This document shows, piece by piece, positions 7,566-16,505 of a stretch of DNA of 64,000 nucleotides. The stretch spans positions 25,050 through 89,049 of the forward strand of contig JAGCDE010000015.1 in assembly GCA_017651315.1 (NCBI GenBank). Reading direction: 5' to 3'. Below the pieces are notes generated by a model. The model saw nothing but the letters and a program-made list of their open reading frames with translations. It was not told the origin of the DNA and searched no databases. The position numbers were made by a program, and so were the translations under genes. The DNA comes from Bacteroidaceae bacterium (GTDB lineage Bacteria; Bacteroidota; Bacteroidia; Bacteroidales; Bacteroidaceae). The number at the start of each line of letters is the position of its first letter. Within the stretch, counting starts at the first letter, position 1.

Positions 7566-10181
7566 CTATTCTTGATTGATGGCTTGGATAAGTGATTCAA
7601 CAGCGGCGTGAAGGCCTTCGGGGTTCTTGCCGCCGGCGGTAGCGAAGTGGGGTTGGCCGCCGCCTCCGCCCTGGATCAGCCTGGCTGCCTCACGTACCAT
7701 CATGCCGGCATTGAAGCGGCTGGTCAGATCCTCGCTCACGCTTACGGTGAGCATTGGCTTGCCGTTCTCCTCGCTACCCACTATTACGATTGTTGATGCG
7801 GGATGTTCGGCACGGATATTGAACACCATATCCTTGACCATTGCGGCTGTTCCGGGAATGACGGCGCTGATGACCTTGATTCCGTTGATGTCACGTGCCT
7901 GGCTGATGAGCCTGTCCTTAACCTGGGCGGCTTTCTCCTTGATGAACTCCTCAACCTGTTTCTTGAGTGTGGAGTTTTCATCGATGGCTTTCTTCACGGC
8001 GGTCTCTATTGATGAACCCGGCAGAATGGCCTTGAGGGCCAGAATGGTGTCCTGAATGCCATAGACCATATTCTCGACAGCCTCACCGGTGATGGCCTCT
8101 ATGCGGCGGACACCTGCGGCGATTGAGCTCTCAGAGATTATCTTGAACATTCCTATGCGGCCGGTTGATGAGGCGTGTACGCCACCGCAGAACTCTATTG
8201 AGTTTCCGAACTGAACCACGCGGACCCTGTCACCGTATTTCTCACCGAAAAGTGCGATTGCACCGAGTTTTTTTGCCTCCTCTATGGGGAGGTCGCGGTG
8301 CTCCTGCAGGGGCAGGTCCTCACGGATCTTGGCGTTAACCAGGCGCTCCACCTGACGCAGCTCCTCATCGGTCACCTTCTGGAAGTGTGAGAAGTCGAAG
8401 CGCAGTCCATCCGGGCTTACGAGTGAACCTTTCTGCTCGACATGTGTGCCCAGAACCTCACGCAGGGCCTCGTCAACCAGGTGGGTCGCGGTGTGGTTGG
8501 CCTCGCAGGCGTGACGCCTGTCGGTATCCACGCATGCCATCATGGGAGCCTCGGGGTGCTCGGGCAACTTCTTGGTTATGTGCACGGGCAGACCGTTCTC
8601 CTTCTTGGTGTCTATTATATCGATGGTTTCGAATTCGCTTACTATCACGCCCTGGTCGCCAACCTGACCACCCATCTCGGCATAGAACGGGGTCTTGTCC
8701 AGGACAATCTGGTAGAGCACACCGCTCTTCTGCTTTACTTCGCGGTAGCGCAGGATGGAAGTCTCGTACTCGGTGAAGTCATAGCCTACAAACTCGGTCT
8801 CACCCTCCTTGAGTACAACCCAATCACCGTTCTCAACGGCAGCGGCGTTGCGGGCGCGGGCTTTCTGCTTGCCCATCTCCTCATTGAACTCACCAATGTT
8901 CACGGTCATGCAGTTCTCACGCAGGATGAGCTCGGTAAGGTCAAGCGGGAATCCGTAGGTGTCGTAAAGGGTGAATGCGTTCACACCGCTTATCTCTGTC
9001 TTGCCGGCAGCCTTGGTGTCAGTCATGACCTTGTCAAGCAGTTTGATACCGGTGTCAAGGGTGCGCAGGAATGACTCCTCCTCCTCGATGATGACCTTCT
9101 CAATAAGTGTCTTCTGGGCGTTCAACTCGGGATATGCGTCACCCATGTTGTCAATCAGTACGGGCAGCAGTTTGTAGAGGAATGCCTCCTTCTGACCAAG
9201 GAATGTGTAGGCGTAACGCACGGCACGGCGCAGTATTCGGCGTATCACATAACCGGCCTTGGCATTGGAAGGCAGCTGACCGTCGGTGATGGAGAACGCT
9301 ATGGTGCGGATGTGGTCGGCCACGACACGCATGGCTATATCGACCTTCTCATCCTGACCGTATTGCTTGCCGGTAAGTGATCCTATCTCCCTGATGATGG
9401 GCTGGAACACATCGGTGTCATAGTTGGACTGCTTCCCCTGTAGGGTGCGTACCAGACGCTCGAATCCCATGCCGGTGTCGATGACCTTGGCGGGCAGGGG
9501 TTCCAGTGAGTGGTCTGCCTTACGGTTGTACTGCATGAACACAAGGTTCCATATCTCGATAACCTGGGGATGGTCCTTGTTGACCAGCTCGCGGCCGGGA
9601 ACGCGGGTTTTCTCCTCATCGGAGCGTGAATCCATGTGAATCTCACTGCATGGACCGCATGGACCGGTATCGCCCATCTCCCAGAAATTGTCATGCTTGT
9701 TGCCGTTCAGTATATGATCCTTGGGGAGGAACTGCTCCCAGATGGCAGCTGCCTCGTTGTCACGCTCCAACCCCTCTTCGGCACTGCCCTCAAAGACTGT
9801 GGCGTAGAGGTTGGCGGGGTCAAGCTTGAGGACATCCACAAGGTATTCCCATGCCCAGCTGATAGCCTCTTTCTTGAAATAGTCACCGAATGACCAGTTT
9901 CCCAGCATCTCGAACATGGTGTGGTGATAGGTGTCATGGCCTACCTCCTCCAGGTCGTTATGCTTGCCGCTCACACGCAGGCACTTCTGCGAGTCGGCCA
10001 CGCGACGGCTCTTGGGGGCGCGGTTACCAAGAATGATATCCTTGAACTGGTTCATACCGGCGTTGGTGAACATCAGGGTGGGGTCATCCTTGACTACCAT
10101 AGGTGCCGAAGGTACAATCAGATGCTCCTTACTCTCAAAAAAACTCTTGAAGGATTCGCGTATTTCCTTTGCTGTCATCAT
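7566..10181 (-). CDS. alaS: Alanine--tRNA ligase
   Basis: AlaS charges tRNA-Ala and edits mischarged Ser or Gly. At 871 residues it is full length. The N-terminal catalytic domain has motif 1 near [18 protein letters not shown] and motif 2/3 signatures such as [15 protein letters not shown] and GMGFERL. The editing domain contains the zinc-binding HTATHL (about 565) and [13 protein letters not shown] (about 665). The C-Ala region ends with the glycine-rich [18 protein letters not shown]. The ATG at 10181 is followed by a second ATG. It lies 25-30 bp from a -7 box whose -33 element falls inside the first unit of the repeat array. Confidence 0.98.
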   Translation of the reverse strand: MMTAKEIRESFKSFFESKEHLIVPSAPMVVKDDPTLMFTNAGMNQFKDIILGNRAPKSRRVADSQKCLRVSGKHNDLEEVGHDTYHHTMFEMLGNWSFGDYFKKEAISWAWEYLVDVLKLDPANLYATVFEGSAEEGLERDNEAAAIWEQFLPKDHILNGNKHDNFWEMGDTGPCGPCSEIHMDSRSDEEKTRVPGRELVNKDHPQVIEIWNLVFMQYNRKADHSLEPLPAKVIDTGMGFERLVRTLQGKQSNYDTDVFQPIIREIGSLTGKQYGQDEKVDIAMRVVADHIRTIAFSITDGQLPSNAKAGYVIRRILRRAVRYAYTFLGQKEAFLYKLLPVLIDNMGDAYPELNAQKTLIEKVIIEEEESFLRTLDTGIKLLDKVMTDTKAAGKTEISGVNAFTLYDTYGFPLDLTELILRENCMTVNIGEFNEEMGKQKARARNAAAVENGDWVVLKEGETEFVGYDFTEYETSILRYREVKQKSGVLYQIVLDKTPFYAEMGGQVGDQGVIVSEFETIDIIDTKKENGLPVHITKKLPEHPEAPMMACVDTDRRHACEANHTATHLVDEALREVLGTHVEQKGSLVSPDGLRFDFSHFQKVTDEELRQVERLVNAKIREDLPLQEHRDLPIEEAKKLGAIALFGEKYGDRVRVVQFGNSIEFCGGVHASSTGRIGMFKIISESSIAAGVRRIEAITGEAVENMVYGIQDTILALKAILPGSSIETAVKKAIDENSTLKKQVEEFIKEKAAQVKDRLISQARDINGIKVISAVIPGTAAMVKDMVFNIRAEHPASTIVIVGSEENGKPMLTVSVSEDLTSRFNAGMMVREAARLIQGGGGGQPHFATAGGKNPEGLHAAVESLIQAINQE

Positions 10182-10204
10182 ATATGGATTATTGTTTCGA
10201 AGTG

Positions 10205-10235
10205 CAAAGGTAGTGCAAGCCGAGAGGAGAACAAA
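10205..10235 (-). promoter_or_regulatory. Promoter of alaS
   Basis: Leftward, TACCTTTG (10212-10205) is an exact -7 match, and a TTTG (10235-10232) lies 19 bp upstream within the first 80-bp repeat unit. The array may therefore touch alaS expression. Confidence 0.6.
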
Positions 10236-10762
10236 ACAAACTCGTTTGTTTTTTATCCCGAGGCGCAGCCTATCTTCAATCGCAGATTAAAGTTGCAAGC
10301 CGAGAGGAGAACAAAACAAACTCGTTTGTTTTTTATCCCGAGGCGCAGCCTACCTTCAATCGCAGATTAAAGTTGCAAGCCGAGAGGAGAAAAAAGCAAG
10401 TTTACTTGTTTTTTTATCCCGAGGCGCCGCTTACCTTCAATCGCAGATTAAAGTTGCAAGCCGAGAGGAGAAAAAAGCAAGTTTACTTAGAATCTGTTTT
10501 GATTTGTTTCCATGATTTTCTTACGGCCTCTTTTTTTCTCTACTTCCACCGTTTCTCGGTCATAATGGACCTCCATTACTCCCTCAAACCGGCGAAACCA
10601 GAGGAAAAAATTGACCATAATATAATTCACGGAACAAATCAAAACAGATTCATTTTTTTATCCCGAGGCGCAGCCTACCTTCAATCGCAGATTAAAGTTG
10701 CAAGCCGAGAGGAGAACAAAATAAACTCGTTTGTTTTTTATCCCGAGGCGCAGCCTACCTTC
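10214..10762. repeat. Array of about 80-bp palindrome-bearing repeats
   Basis: Five head-to-tail units lie between the divergent alaS and M23 genes: 10214-10293, 10294-10373, 10374-10454, a fourth split by an insertion (10455-10488 and 10652-10698), and a fifth cut short (10699-10762). Each begins TGCAAGCCGAGAGGAG, has a central A/T-flanked hairpin, then ATCCCGAGGCG, and ends CGCAGATTAAAGT. The hairpin arms differ between units 1, 2 and 5 (ACAAAC/GTTTGT) and units 3 and 4 (GCAAGT/ACTTGT), yet still pair. There are no unique spacers, so this is not CRISPR. Together with the insertion it explains the 600-bp stretch without a gene. Confidence 0.9.
10489..10652. mobile_element. MITE-like element with 21-bp inverted ends inside the repeat array
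   Basis: The left end (AATCTGTTTTGATTTGTTTCC split after 20 bases by my limit; 10491-10511) and the right end (10631-10651) are reverse complements apart from one extra T. The 160 bp between them hold no reading frame, and the interior can fold back on itself (CCTCTTTTTT with AGAGGAAAAAA). The element interrupts the fourth 80-bp unit at the base of its hairpin, so it arrived after the array formed. No clear target-site duplication is visible. Related copies lie at 46534-46686 and 50188-50322. Confidence 0.75.
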
Positions 10763-10777
10763 TCTTTATGGATGTTG

Positions 10778-10809
10778 TTGTAAAGATTGCGGAATTTTTA
10801 CTACTTTTG
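10778..10809 (+). promoter_or_regulatory. Promoter of the M23 peptidase gene
   Basis: TTG (10778-10780) and an exact -7 box TACTTTTG (10802-10809) are 21 bp apart. Transcription would begin near 10815, about 14 nt before the ATG at 10829. Confidence 0.6.
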
Positions 10810-10828
10810 CATTCCGGAGTCACGGTTA

Positions 10829-11827
10829 ATGGCTTCATTTACAGGAACAGACAAGCTGATGAGAAAGGTTTATTACCAATATGACGCCTCTTCCAGAGCC
10901 TATAAGAGGGTATATCCGACTCTCAGGCAAAGGTTTTTATCTTTCCTTGGAAGACTGTTGAAATCCGCCCTCCTTGGCGGACTCTTCTTCCTGTTGTACT
11001 GGTTCCTGGTTGACACACCGTCCATGGGCAACCTGATGGAGCAGAACTCCAGACTCCAGTCACAGTACAGGCTGCTTTCACGTAAGGTGGATGACGCCCT
11101 GCTGGTGCTCAGTGACATAGAGGAGCGTGACGACAATCTCTACAGGGTGCTTCTGGAGGCGGATCCTGTACCCGATGCCGTAAGGCAGTCCGGATATTAC
11201 GGAACCAACAGATATGCCGAGCTGGCAGACATGCCTCTTTCAGAACTGGTGATCAGTACATCGCAGAAGATCGACCTGCTGGAGAAGAAACTCTATGTAC
11301 AGTCACGCTCATTCAATGAGGTGGTTGACCTGTCCCGCGAGCAGGATAACAAGCTGGCCTGTATCCCGGCCATCCAGCCGGTATCGAACAAGGATATGAA
11401 AAGGACCGCTTCGGGATACGGCTACCGTTCCGACCCCATATATCATGTGACCAACTTCCACAGGGGAATGGATTTCGCCTGTGACACAGGTACTCCGGTC
11501 TATGCAACCGGCAACGGTGTGGTGACTTTCGCCACATGGCAGTCGGGGTACGGTAACATGGTGGTGATAGACCATGGATACGGTTATGTTACGAGGTATG
11601 CCCATCTAAGCAAGATAACAGTCAGGAAGGGGCAGAAAGTCATCAGGGGCGAGGAGATAGGTGCCGTGGGCAATACGGGTAAGAGTACGGGTCCTCATCT
11701 GCATTATGAAGTCATGGTGGGTGGAAACAATGTGGATCCGGTAAACTACTATTTCATGGATCTGGATGCTGACCAGTATGAGGAGATGATTGTGCTGGCT
11801 GAAAATCACGGTAGAGTATTCGACTGA
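10829..11827 (+). CDS. M23 family metallopeptidase, membrane anchored
   Basis: This 332-residue protein is a likely peptidoglycan endopeptidase or an amidase activator acting in the periplasm. A cytoplasmic segment is followed by one membrane helix (LLKSALLGGLFFLLYWFLV, about 44-62). A coiled coil follows (about 70-115) and then a LytM domain. The zinc ligands are visible: HRGMDF (H and D, about 213-217) and the HxH of GPHLHYEV (about 290-297). The start at 10829 fits the promoter spacing; the ATG at 10859 (MRKVYYQYD) is a reasonable alternative that would match homologues beginning at that tyrosine-rich segment. The MerR gene follows 5 bp later and is probably co-transcribed. Confidence 0.9.
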   Translation: MASFTGTDKLMRKVYYQYDASSRAYKRVYPTLRQRFLSFLGRLLKSALLGGLFFLLYWFLVDTPSMGNLMEQNSRLQSQYRLLSRKVDDALLVLSDIEERDDNLYRVLLEADPVPDAVRQSGYYGTNRYAELADMPLSELVISTSQKIDLLEKKLYVQSRSFNEVVDLSREQDNKLACIPAIQPVSNKDMKRTASGYGYRSDPIYHVTNFHRGMDFACDTGTPVYATGNGVVTFATWQSGYGNMVVIDHGYGYVTRYAHLSKITVRKGQKVIRGEEIGAVGNTGKSTGPHLHYEVMVGGNNVDPVNYYFMDLDADQYEEMIVLAENHGRVFD

Positions 11828-11832
11828 CAATT

Positions 11833-12198
11833 ATGGCACTGAATAAGGACAAGATACTCAAGAAGTACTATACGATCGGGGAAGTTTCGGAGCAACTCGG
11901 CATTCCCGAGAGTACGCTGCGGTACTGGGAGAAGGAGTTCAGTGAGATAACCCCTCATAAAACCAAGAACGGGAAACGCCAATATACCGTTGCCGATATA
12001 GAGCAGATAAAGCTCGTAAACCATCTGGTCAAGGAGAAAGGGCTTACGATCAGTGGGGCCAGGAAACGCATTAAGGAGAATCCCGGAATAACGAATGATG
12101 TACACGAGATAGTAACCCGCCTGAAATCAGTCAGGGAAGAGCTTATGTCTATCTACAGGGAGCTTGACTCTATTCCTCCTTGCGGACAACCGTTGTGA
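11833..12198 (+). CDS. MerR family transcriptional regulator
   Basis: This 121-residue protein has an N-terminal MerR winged helix-turn-helix: YYTIGEVSEQLGIPESTLRYWEKEF split as helix-turn-helix at residues 12-36, then KRQYTVADIEQIKLVNHLVKEKGLTI. No ligand-binding C-terminal domain follows, only a short coiled-coil-like helix (residues 90-115), so it probably dimerises without sensing a metal or drug directly. It is coupled to the M23 peptidase gene. Its last 29 bp overlap the 3' end of the opposite-strand RSH gene, so the two transcripts would be complementary at their ends. Confidence 0.88.
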   Translation: MALNKDKILKKYYTIGEVSEQLGIPESTLRYWEKEFSEITPHKTKNGKRQYTVADIEQIKLVNHLVKEKGLTISGARKRIKENPGITNDVHEIVTRLKSVREELMSIYRELDSIPPCGQPL

Positions 12199-14413
12199 TG
12201 TTGGATATCTTCCTGAGTCCTTTCTGAATGTTCTCAAGGTCATTCAGGCTGTGGACCATAACGCTTATCGTACCCTCAAACAGCCCCTCCCTTGATTCAA
12301 TCACCAGCTTGTTCATGTTGACATTCATTTTCCGGGAGATGACTTCCGTCACCTTGGCCAGCGTTCCGATGCTGTCAATACCTTTCATGTAAATGGTGAC
12401 AGGGAACAGGCTGTTCTCAATGTTCCATTCAACCGTAAGGATGCTGTTCCCCTTTCCGGCTTTCATCCTGTTGGCAACCTCGCACTTGCGCTTGTGGATG
12501 GTTATATGGCCGGTCTCATCGGCAAATCCCAGGACTGAATCACCCGGCACAGGATGGCAGCATGGGGCGAATGTGTATTTGTGTGAATCAAAGTCGTTGA
12601 TGATAAGTGTCCTGCGGACGTCAACCCCGTTTTGTGGAGCCTCTCCCTTGTCGGTATTGTCGCCATTCCTCTCCTTTGAAGAGAACGAGGAGAGGAAGCG
12701 CCTGTACCAGCTGCTGCCGTTGTCACCTTTGAGAATGTTGCGTTCAGCGTCGCCAAGAATGATTTTCTTCTGTCCGAGGGCTATCATGAGCTTGTCTCTT
12801 CCGCTCAGGCCGTGAAGAGTACATATCCTCTCTATCTTGTCTGAATCGGATTCAAGTTCCTCCTTTTCAAGGAATTCATGGAATATGGCCTCGCCGAATT
12901 TCTGGTTGGAGCGTTCCTCTTTGCGCAGGAGCTGCTTGATCTTGCCTCTGGCCTTGGCGGTTGTGGCGAAATCCAGCCATTCGGGAATCACTTTCTGGTT
13001 CTTGGATGTAAGTATCTCCACCTGGTCACCGCTCTTCAGCTCATAGTTCACGGCCTCAAGCTTATGGTTGACTTTCGCGCCTATGCAGTGTGTCCCCATG
13101 AAGGTGTGTATGGTGAATGCGAAGTCCAGCACTGTGCTTCCCTGAGGCATGGTACGCAAATCCCCTTTCGGGGTGAATATGAAGATTTCCGATGAATAGA
13201 GGTTGAGCTTGATGGTGTCGAGGAAATCCATGGAGTCCGGTTGCGGATCCTCAAGAATCTCCTTGATTGTCTCGAGCCAGTGGTCGAGTTCGGTCTCATC
13301 CTCCTCATATGTCGCCCCGTCCTTGTACTTCCAGTGTGCGGCTATACCCTGTTCGGCGATGTCATCCATCCTGGTACTGCGGATCTGCACCTCAACCCAC
13401 TGGCCGGAATTGCTCATGAGAGTCACGTGCAGAGCCTGGTAGCCGTTGGCCTTGGGATGTGTCACCCAGTCGCGGAAACGGTCAGGGTGCGACTTGTAAA
13501 TCTTGGTCAATGCGAGATAGATGTCAAAGCATTCACTCTGCTCGTGCTCAGGGGAAGTGGGTTCAAATACTATCCTGACCGCGAGAATGTCAAATACCTC
13601 CTCGAAGGAGAGTGAGTGCTTGTTCATCTTCTTCCAGATGGAATAGGGGGTCTTGATTCGTCCGCAGATTGTATAATGGATCCCGAGATTGTCCAGCTTG
13701 GTTACGATAGGCTTGGTGAAATCATCATAGTTACGGTCCAGTTCCTCACGTAGTACGGAGAGCTTGCCCTGTATCTCCTCATATTCTTCGGGGTGCTCGT
13801 ACTTGAAACTCAGGTCTTCGAGCTCGGTCTTTATCTTGTTGAGACCGAGCCTGTATGCAAGAGGCGCATAAAGGTAGAGAGTCTCACCGGCTATCTTGTA
13901 CTGCTTGCGGGGAAGCATGCTGTCCAGTGTCCGCATGTTGTGCAGCCGGTCGGCAATCTTGATGAGGATGACACGGATGTCATCGGACATGGTGAGGAGC
14001 AGTTTCTTGAAGTTCTCAGCCTGTGCCGATGCCTTCTCACCGAAAATTCCGCCTGCAATCTTGGTCAGACCGTCAACTATCTGGGCAATCTTGGGCCCGA
14101 ATACGTTCTTGATGTCGTCGGTCGTGTAGTCGGTATCCTCCACGACATCGTGCAGAAGGGCGGAACAGATGGATGTGGATCCCAGCCCGATCTCGCTGCA
14201 GACAATCTGGGCGACGGCGAGGGGATGCATGATATAGGGCTCTCCGGAGTGACGGCGCACCCCCTTGTGGGCCTGACGGGCAAACATGAAGGCATTGGTG
14301 ATTTTCTCCACCCTTTTCCTGTGCTTGGTCTGCAGGTAGGAATCTATCAGATGTTGGAAAGCCTCGTCAATCTGTTTCTCCTCATCGGGCGAAAAAAAAC
14401 TGTCATCACTCAT
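12170..14413 (-). CDS. RelA/SpoT homologue, (p)ppGpp synthetase/hydrolase
   Basis: A long RSH protein (747 residues) that controls the alarmone (p)ppGpp. The HD hydrolase domain is intact (RRHSGEPYIMHPLAVAQIV and ALLHDVVEDTDYT, about 55-100). The synthetase domain shows GRIKTPYSIWKKM and VFDILAVRIVF (about 250-290) and KANGYQALHVTLM (about 328-340). A TGS domain (IFIFTPKGDLRTMPQGSTVLDFAF) begins near 405. A zinc-finger/ACT region completes it, with FAPCCHPVPGD near 635. The acidic SLSFEEVFD stretch before LAVRIV resembles RelA more than SpoT, so the balance of activities is uncertain. The ATG at 14413 is preferred to a GTG at 14422. It is the last gene of the parA-parB operon. Confidence 0.93.
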   Translation of the reverse strand: MSDDSFFSPDEEKQIDEAFQHLIDSYLQTKHRKRVEKITNAFMFARQAHKGVRRHSGEPYIMHPLAVAQIVCSEIGLGSTSICSALLHDVVEDTDYTTDDIKNVFGPKIAQIVDGLTKIAGGIFGEKASAQAENFKKLLLTMSDDIRVILIKIADRLHNMRTLDSMLPRKQYKIAGETLYLYAPLAYRLGLNKIKTELEDLSFKYEHPEEYEEIQGKLSVLREELDRNYDDFTKPIVTKLDNLGIHYTICGRIKTPYSIWKKMNKHSLSFEEVFDILAVRIVFEPTSPEHEQSECFDIYLALTKIYKSHPDRFRDWVTHPKANGYQALHVTLMSNSGQWVEVQIRSTRMDDIAEQGIAAHWKYKDGATYEEDETELDHWLETIKEILEDPQPDSMDFLDTIKLNLYSSEIFIFTPKGDLRTMPQGSTVLDFAFTIHTFMGTHCIGAKVNHKLEAVNYELKSGDQVEILTSKNQKVIPEWLDFATTAKARGKIKQLLRKEERSNQKFGEAIFHEFLEKEELESDSDKIERICTLHGLSGRDKLMIALGQKKIILGDAERNILKGDNGSSWYRRFLSSFSSKERNGDNTDKGEAPQNGVDVRRTLIINDFDSHKYTFAPCCHPVPGDSVLGFADETGHITIHKRKCEVANRMKAGKGNSILTVEWNIENSLFPVTIYMKGIDSIGTLAKVTEVISRKMNVNMNKLVIESREGLFEGTISVMVHSLNDLENIQKGLRKISNITTVVRKEE

Positions 14414-14424
14414 CTTTTGCACAT

Positions 14425-15687
14425 TTATCGGTTATAAATTCTCAGTGTCCTGCCGGCCCTTATGTTGTCACTCTTCAGGTTGTTCCAGTTCTTGATGTTG
14501 CTGACTGTGGTGTGATACCTTCTCGCAATAGCGCCAAGTGTCTCTCCCGATCTGATCTTGTGGGTGATGTATGTGACACGGTTGGTCATGTCATCGTCGA
14601 TGGAGGCTATCTTGGATTTGGGGAAGAGATGCTCCTTGTCATATTCGTAGAGGGAATCACCCGCCTCAAGAAGCGGCCGGATGAACTGTTGCGGAAGTGT
14701 CAGCACACAGGTCTTGTAGGCACCGGGTATAACGTCGGTGAGATACTGCGGGTTGAGGGCCTTGAGCTCGTCGGCGGTTATGTCGCAGAAGTGGGTGATC
14801 TGGCTGAAATGCAGGTTCCGGCCTATCTGCAATGTGTCGGTCTGTTGCGGACGGATGGATTCCATGGGGCATATCCCGTGCTCCTTGTAATAGCTCATGG
14901 CGTAGTTGATGGCTATGAAAGCGGGCAGATAGCCGCGCGTTTCACGTGGCAGGTAGGGATACAGGTCCCAGAAGCCGGTCTTGCCTCCGGACCGCGTTAT
15001 GGCTTTGGTGATGTTGCCGGGACCGCAGTTGTAGGCGGAAATAGCGAGGGACCAGTCACCGAAAGTGTCGTACAGGTCCTTGAGGTGTCGGGCCGCGGCA
15101 TCAGTCTCCTTCACTATGTCATACCGGTCATCGACCAGACTGTTCACGTTGAGGCCGTAGTTCCTTCCGGTGCTGTAGATGAACTGCCACATGCCTGCGG
15201 CTCCCGCACGCGAGTATGCACGCGGCTTGAGAGCCGATTCCACTATCGGAAGATATTTGAGCTCCAGAGGGACGTTGTAGCGCAGCAGAGCCTCGACGAA
15301 AATCTCCTCGTACATGGGAAGCATTCCGAGTGCGAACGCTACGGCTTTCCTGTTACGGACCATATAAGCGTCGATGGAACTGCGGACGATGCTGTTGTAT
15401 GGCATCTCCACTATGGTGGGCAGGTTGCTCAGGCGGGCGGCATATACTGAATCGCTGAACCCGGGATTCACTGAGCCGTCTATGCAATCGGAGTCGTATG
15501 ACATGTACTGCTTGGCGAACCAAAGCTCCATTAGGCTATCGACATCGTAGCTCATGCTTTCCGGGAAGTCCGAAAGGAGTGAGTCCTGACTGAGTGACAT
15601 ACTGTTGCCGCTTATGCTGTCGGACACGGGGACGGGCTGTTCCATGCCGCAGAGTGTCAATGCCAATATGAGAGAAGTGCTTATCAT
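14425..15687 (-). CDS. mltD: Membrane-bound lytic transglycosylase D-like, LysM
   Basis: This 420-residue periplasmic enzyme cleaves the glycan strands of peptidoglycan. The N-terminus (MISTSLILALTLCG) looks like a signal sequence, possibly with a lipobox at Cys13. The SLT catalytic domain spans about 125-290, with the catalytic glutamate in YLPIVESALKP (about 148), AAGMWQFIYSTGRNYGL and AISAYNCGPGNI. One LysM peptidoglycan-binding repeat closes the protein (ITHKIRSGETLGAIARRY, about 373-420); enteric MltD usually has two. It overlaps the DUF5683 gene by one base and ends 11 bp before the RSH start. Confidence 0.92.
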   Translation of the reverse strand: MISTSLILALTLCGMEQPVPVSDSISGNSMSLSQDSLLSDFPESMSYDVDSLMELWFAKQYMSYDSDCIDGSVNPGFSDSVYAARLSNLPTIVEMPYNSIVRSSIDAYMVRNRKAVAFALGMLPMYEEIFVEALLRYNVPLELKYLPIVESALKPRAYSRAGAAGMWQFIYSTGRNYGLNVNSLVDDRYDIVKETDAAARHLKDLYDTFGDWSLAISAYNCGPGNITKAITRSGGKTGFWDLYPYLPRETRGYLPAFIAINYAMSYYKEHGICPMESIRPQQTDTLQIGRNLHFSQITHFCDITADELKALNPQYLTDVIPGAYKTCVLTLPQQFIRPLLEAGDSLYEYDKEHLFPKSKIASIDDDMTNRVTYITHKIRSGETLGAIARRYHTTVSNIKNWNNLKSDNIRAGRTLRIYNR

Positions 15688-16505
15688 CAGAAACTGAATG
15701 CTAATGAGAATCCGGACGAGACGGCTCCCCTGTTGTCGATTATTATGCCCGGTTCCACGCGCAGGCTAAGGTCGCTTGAGATGTCGAAATGGGATAGTTC
15801 GGCATCGACGTATGCATCGATAGCCGCTATGAGATACATGCCGGCAAATGCGAATATGCTGAGGTCGCGGTATCTGCGGTACTTGTCCTTCCTCTTCTTG
15901 AACACATCCTTGAGCCAGTCGGTGGTGTAGCTGTCAATCTCGTAATGGGGAGGCAGGAAGTCCTCGTAGCTTTTTGTGTCGGGGTCATTGTCCATGATAT
16001 CCACGTAGGCGTTCTGGTAATCCATGTAAGTCGATTGGTTCCAGGTGAGCGCATAGACGCACCCTACGAATCCGCCATAGACGATGGGGAGCTTCCAGTA
16101 CTTACGGTTGTAGATCTGGCCGCCTCCGGGGAAAAGAAGCGACATCCAGACAGCTTTTCTCGGGTCGGGTTCCCATTCCGTCGATGTCCTCTGGAGATTC
16201 GCCGTCTGTAAGCTGTCCTTCTCTTTCCATGTGAGCCTTCCGCGGTCTGTAGGGGAAGTCCCGTCAAGTAACATCGCCGAGTCGGAAGGCAGGTCGAAAT
16301 TCAGGTTCCTCACGTATTCCAGCTCCTGCTGCCATTGCGCAGTGTCATTGAGTGACCTGTAAAGGCTGTCTATGCGGGTGGCGCGCAGGGTATCATCCGG
16401 CAGGATGACAGGCCTTGTTATCTCCTGGGAATATGCCGTCATAGCCATGAGCAGCAGCGGCAGCAGGAAAAACACGGAGAGCTTGTATGTGGAGAGCCGG
16501 GTCAT
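15687..16505 (-). CDS. DUF5683 domain protein
   Basis: This 272-residue protein has a signal peptide (cleaved after AYS, about residue 26). A low-complexity periplasmic stretch follows. From about 110 comes the DUF5683 domain with WMSLLFPGGGQIYNRKYWKLP, hydrophobic segments near 135-150 (IVYGGFVGCVYALTW) and 215-235 (LSIFAFAGMYLIAAIDAYVDA), and a terminal strand ending SLAFSF. It is a conserved Bacteroidota envelope protein of unknown role. Its gene overlaps parB by 4 bp (ATGA) and mltD by 1 bp, so the proteins are made from one message. Its place between partition and cell-wall genes hints at division or envelope work, but this is inference. Confidence 0.85.
   Translation of the reverse strand: MTRLSTYKLSVFFLLPLLLMAMTAYSQEITRPVILPDDTLRATRIDSLYRSLNDTAQWQQELEYVRNLNFDLPSDSAMLLDGTSPTDRGRLTWKEKDSLQTANLQRTSTEWEPDPRKAVWMSLLFPGGGQIYNRKYWKLPIVYGGFVGCVYALTWNQSTYMDYQNAYVDIMDNDPDTKSYEDFLPPHYEIDSYTTDWLKDVFKKRKDKYRRYRDLSIFAFAGMYLIAAIDAYVDAELSHFDISSDLSLRVEPGIIIDNRGAVSSGFSLAFSF

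Noticed and set aside
10214-10762. CRISPR array
   Set aside because: Units are about 80 bp with no unique spacers, and no cas genes are present.
9921-10783. Reading frames of 119 to 149 codons across the 80-bp repeats
   Set aside because: The repeated peptide comes from the repeat unit in several frames ([12 protein letters not shown] and similar); a non-coding array explains it better.
14939-14948. parS-like GTTTCACGTG within the parAB operon
   Set aside because: Only ten of sixteen consensus bases are contiguous and the other half does not match; the bases encode the conserved PRETRGY of the transglycosylase, which is explanation enough.
14512-15450. A 312-codon rightward frame opposite mltD
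   Set aside because: Antisense to the catalytic domain of the transglycosylase; no recognisable features.
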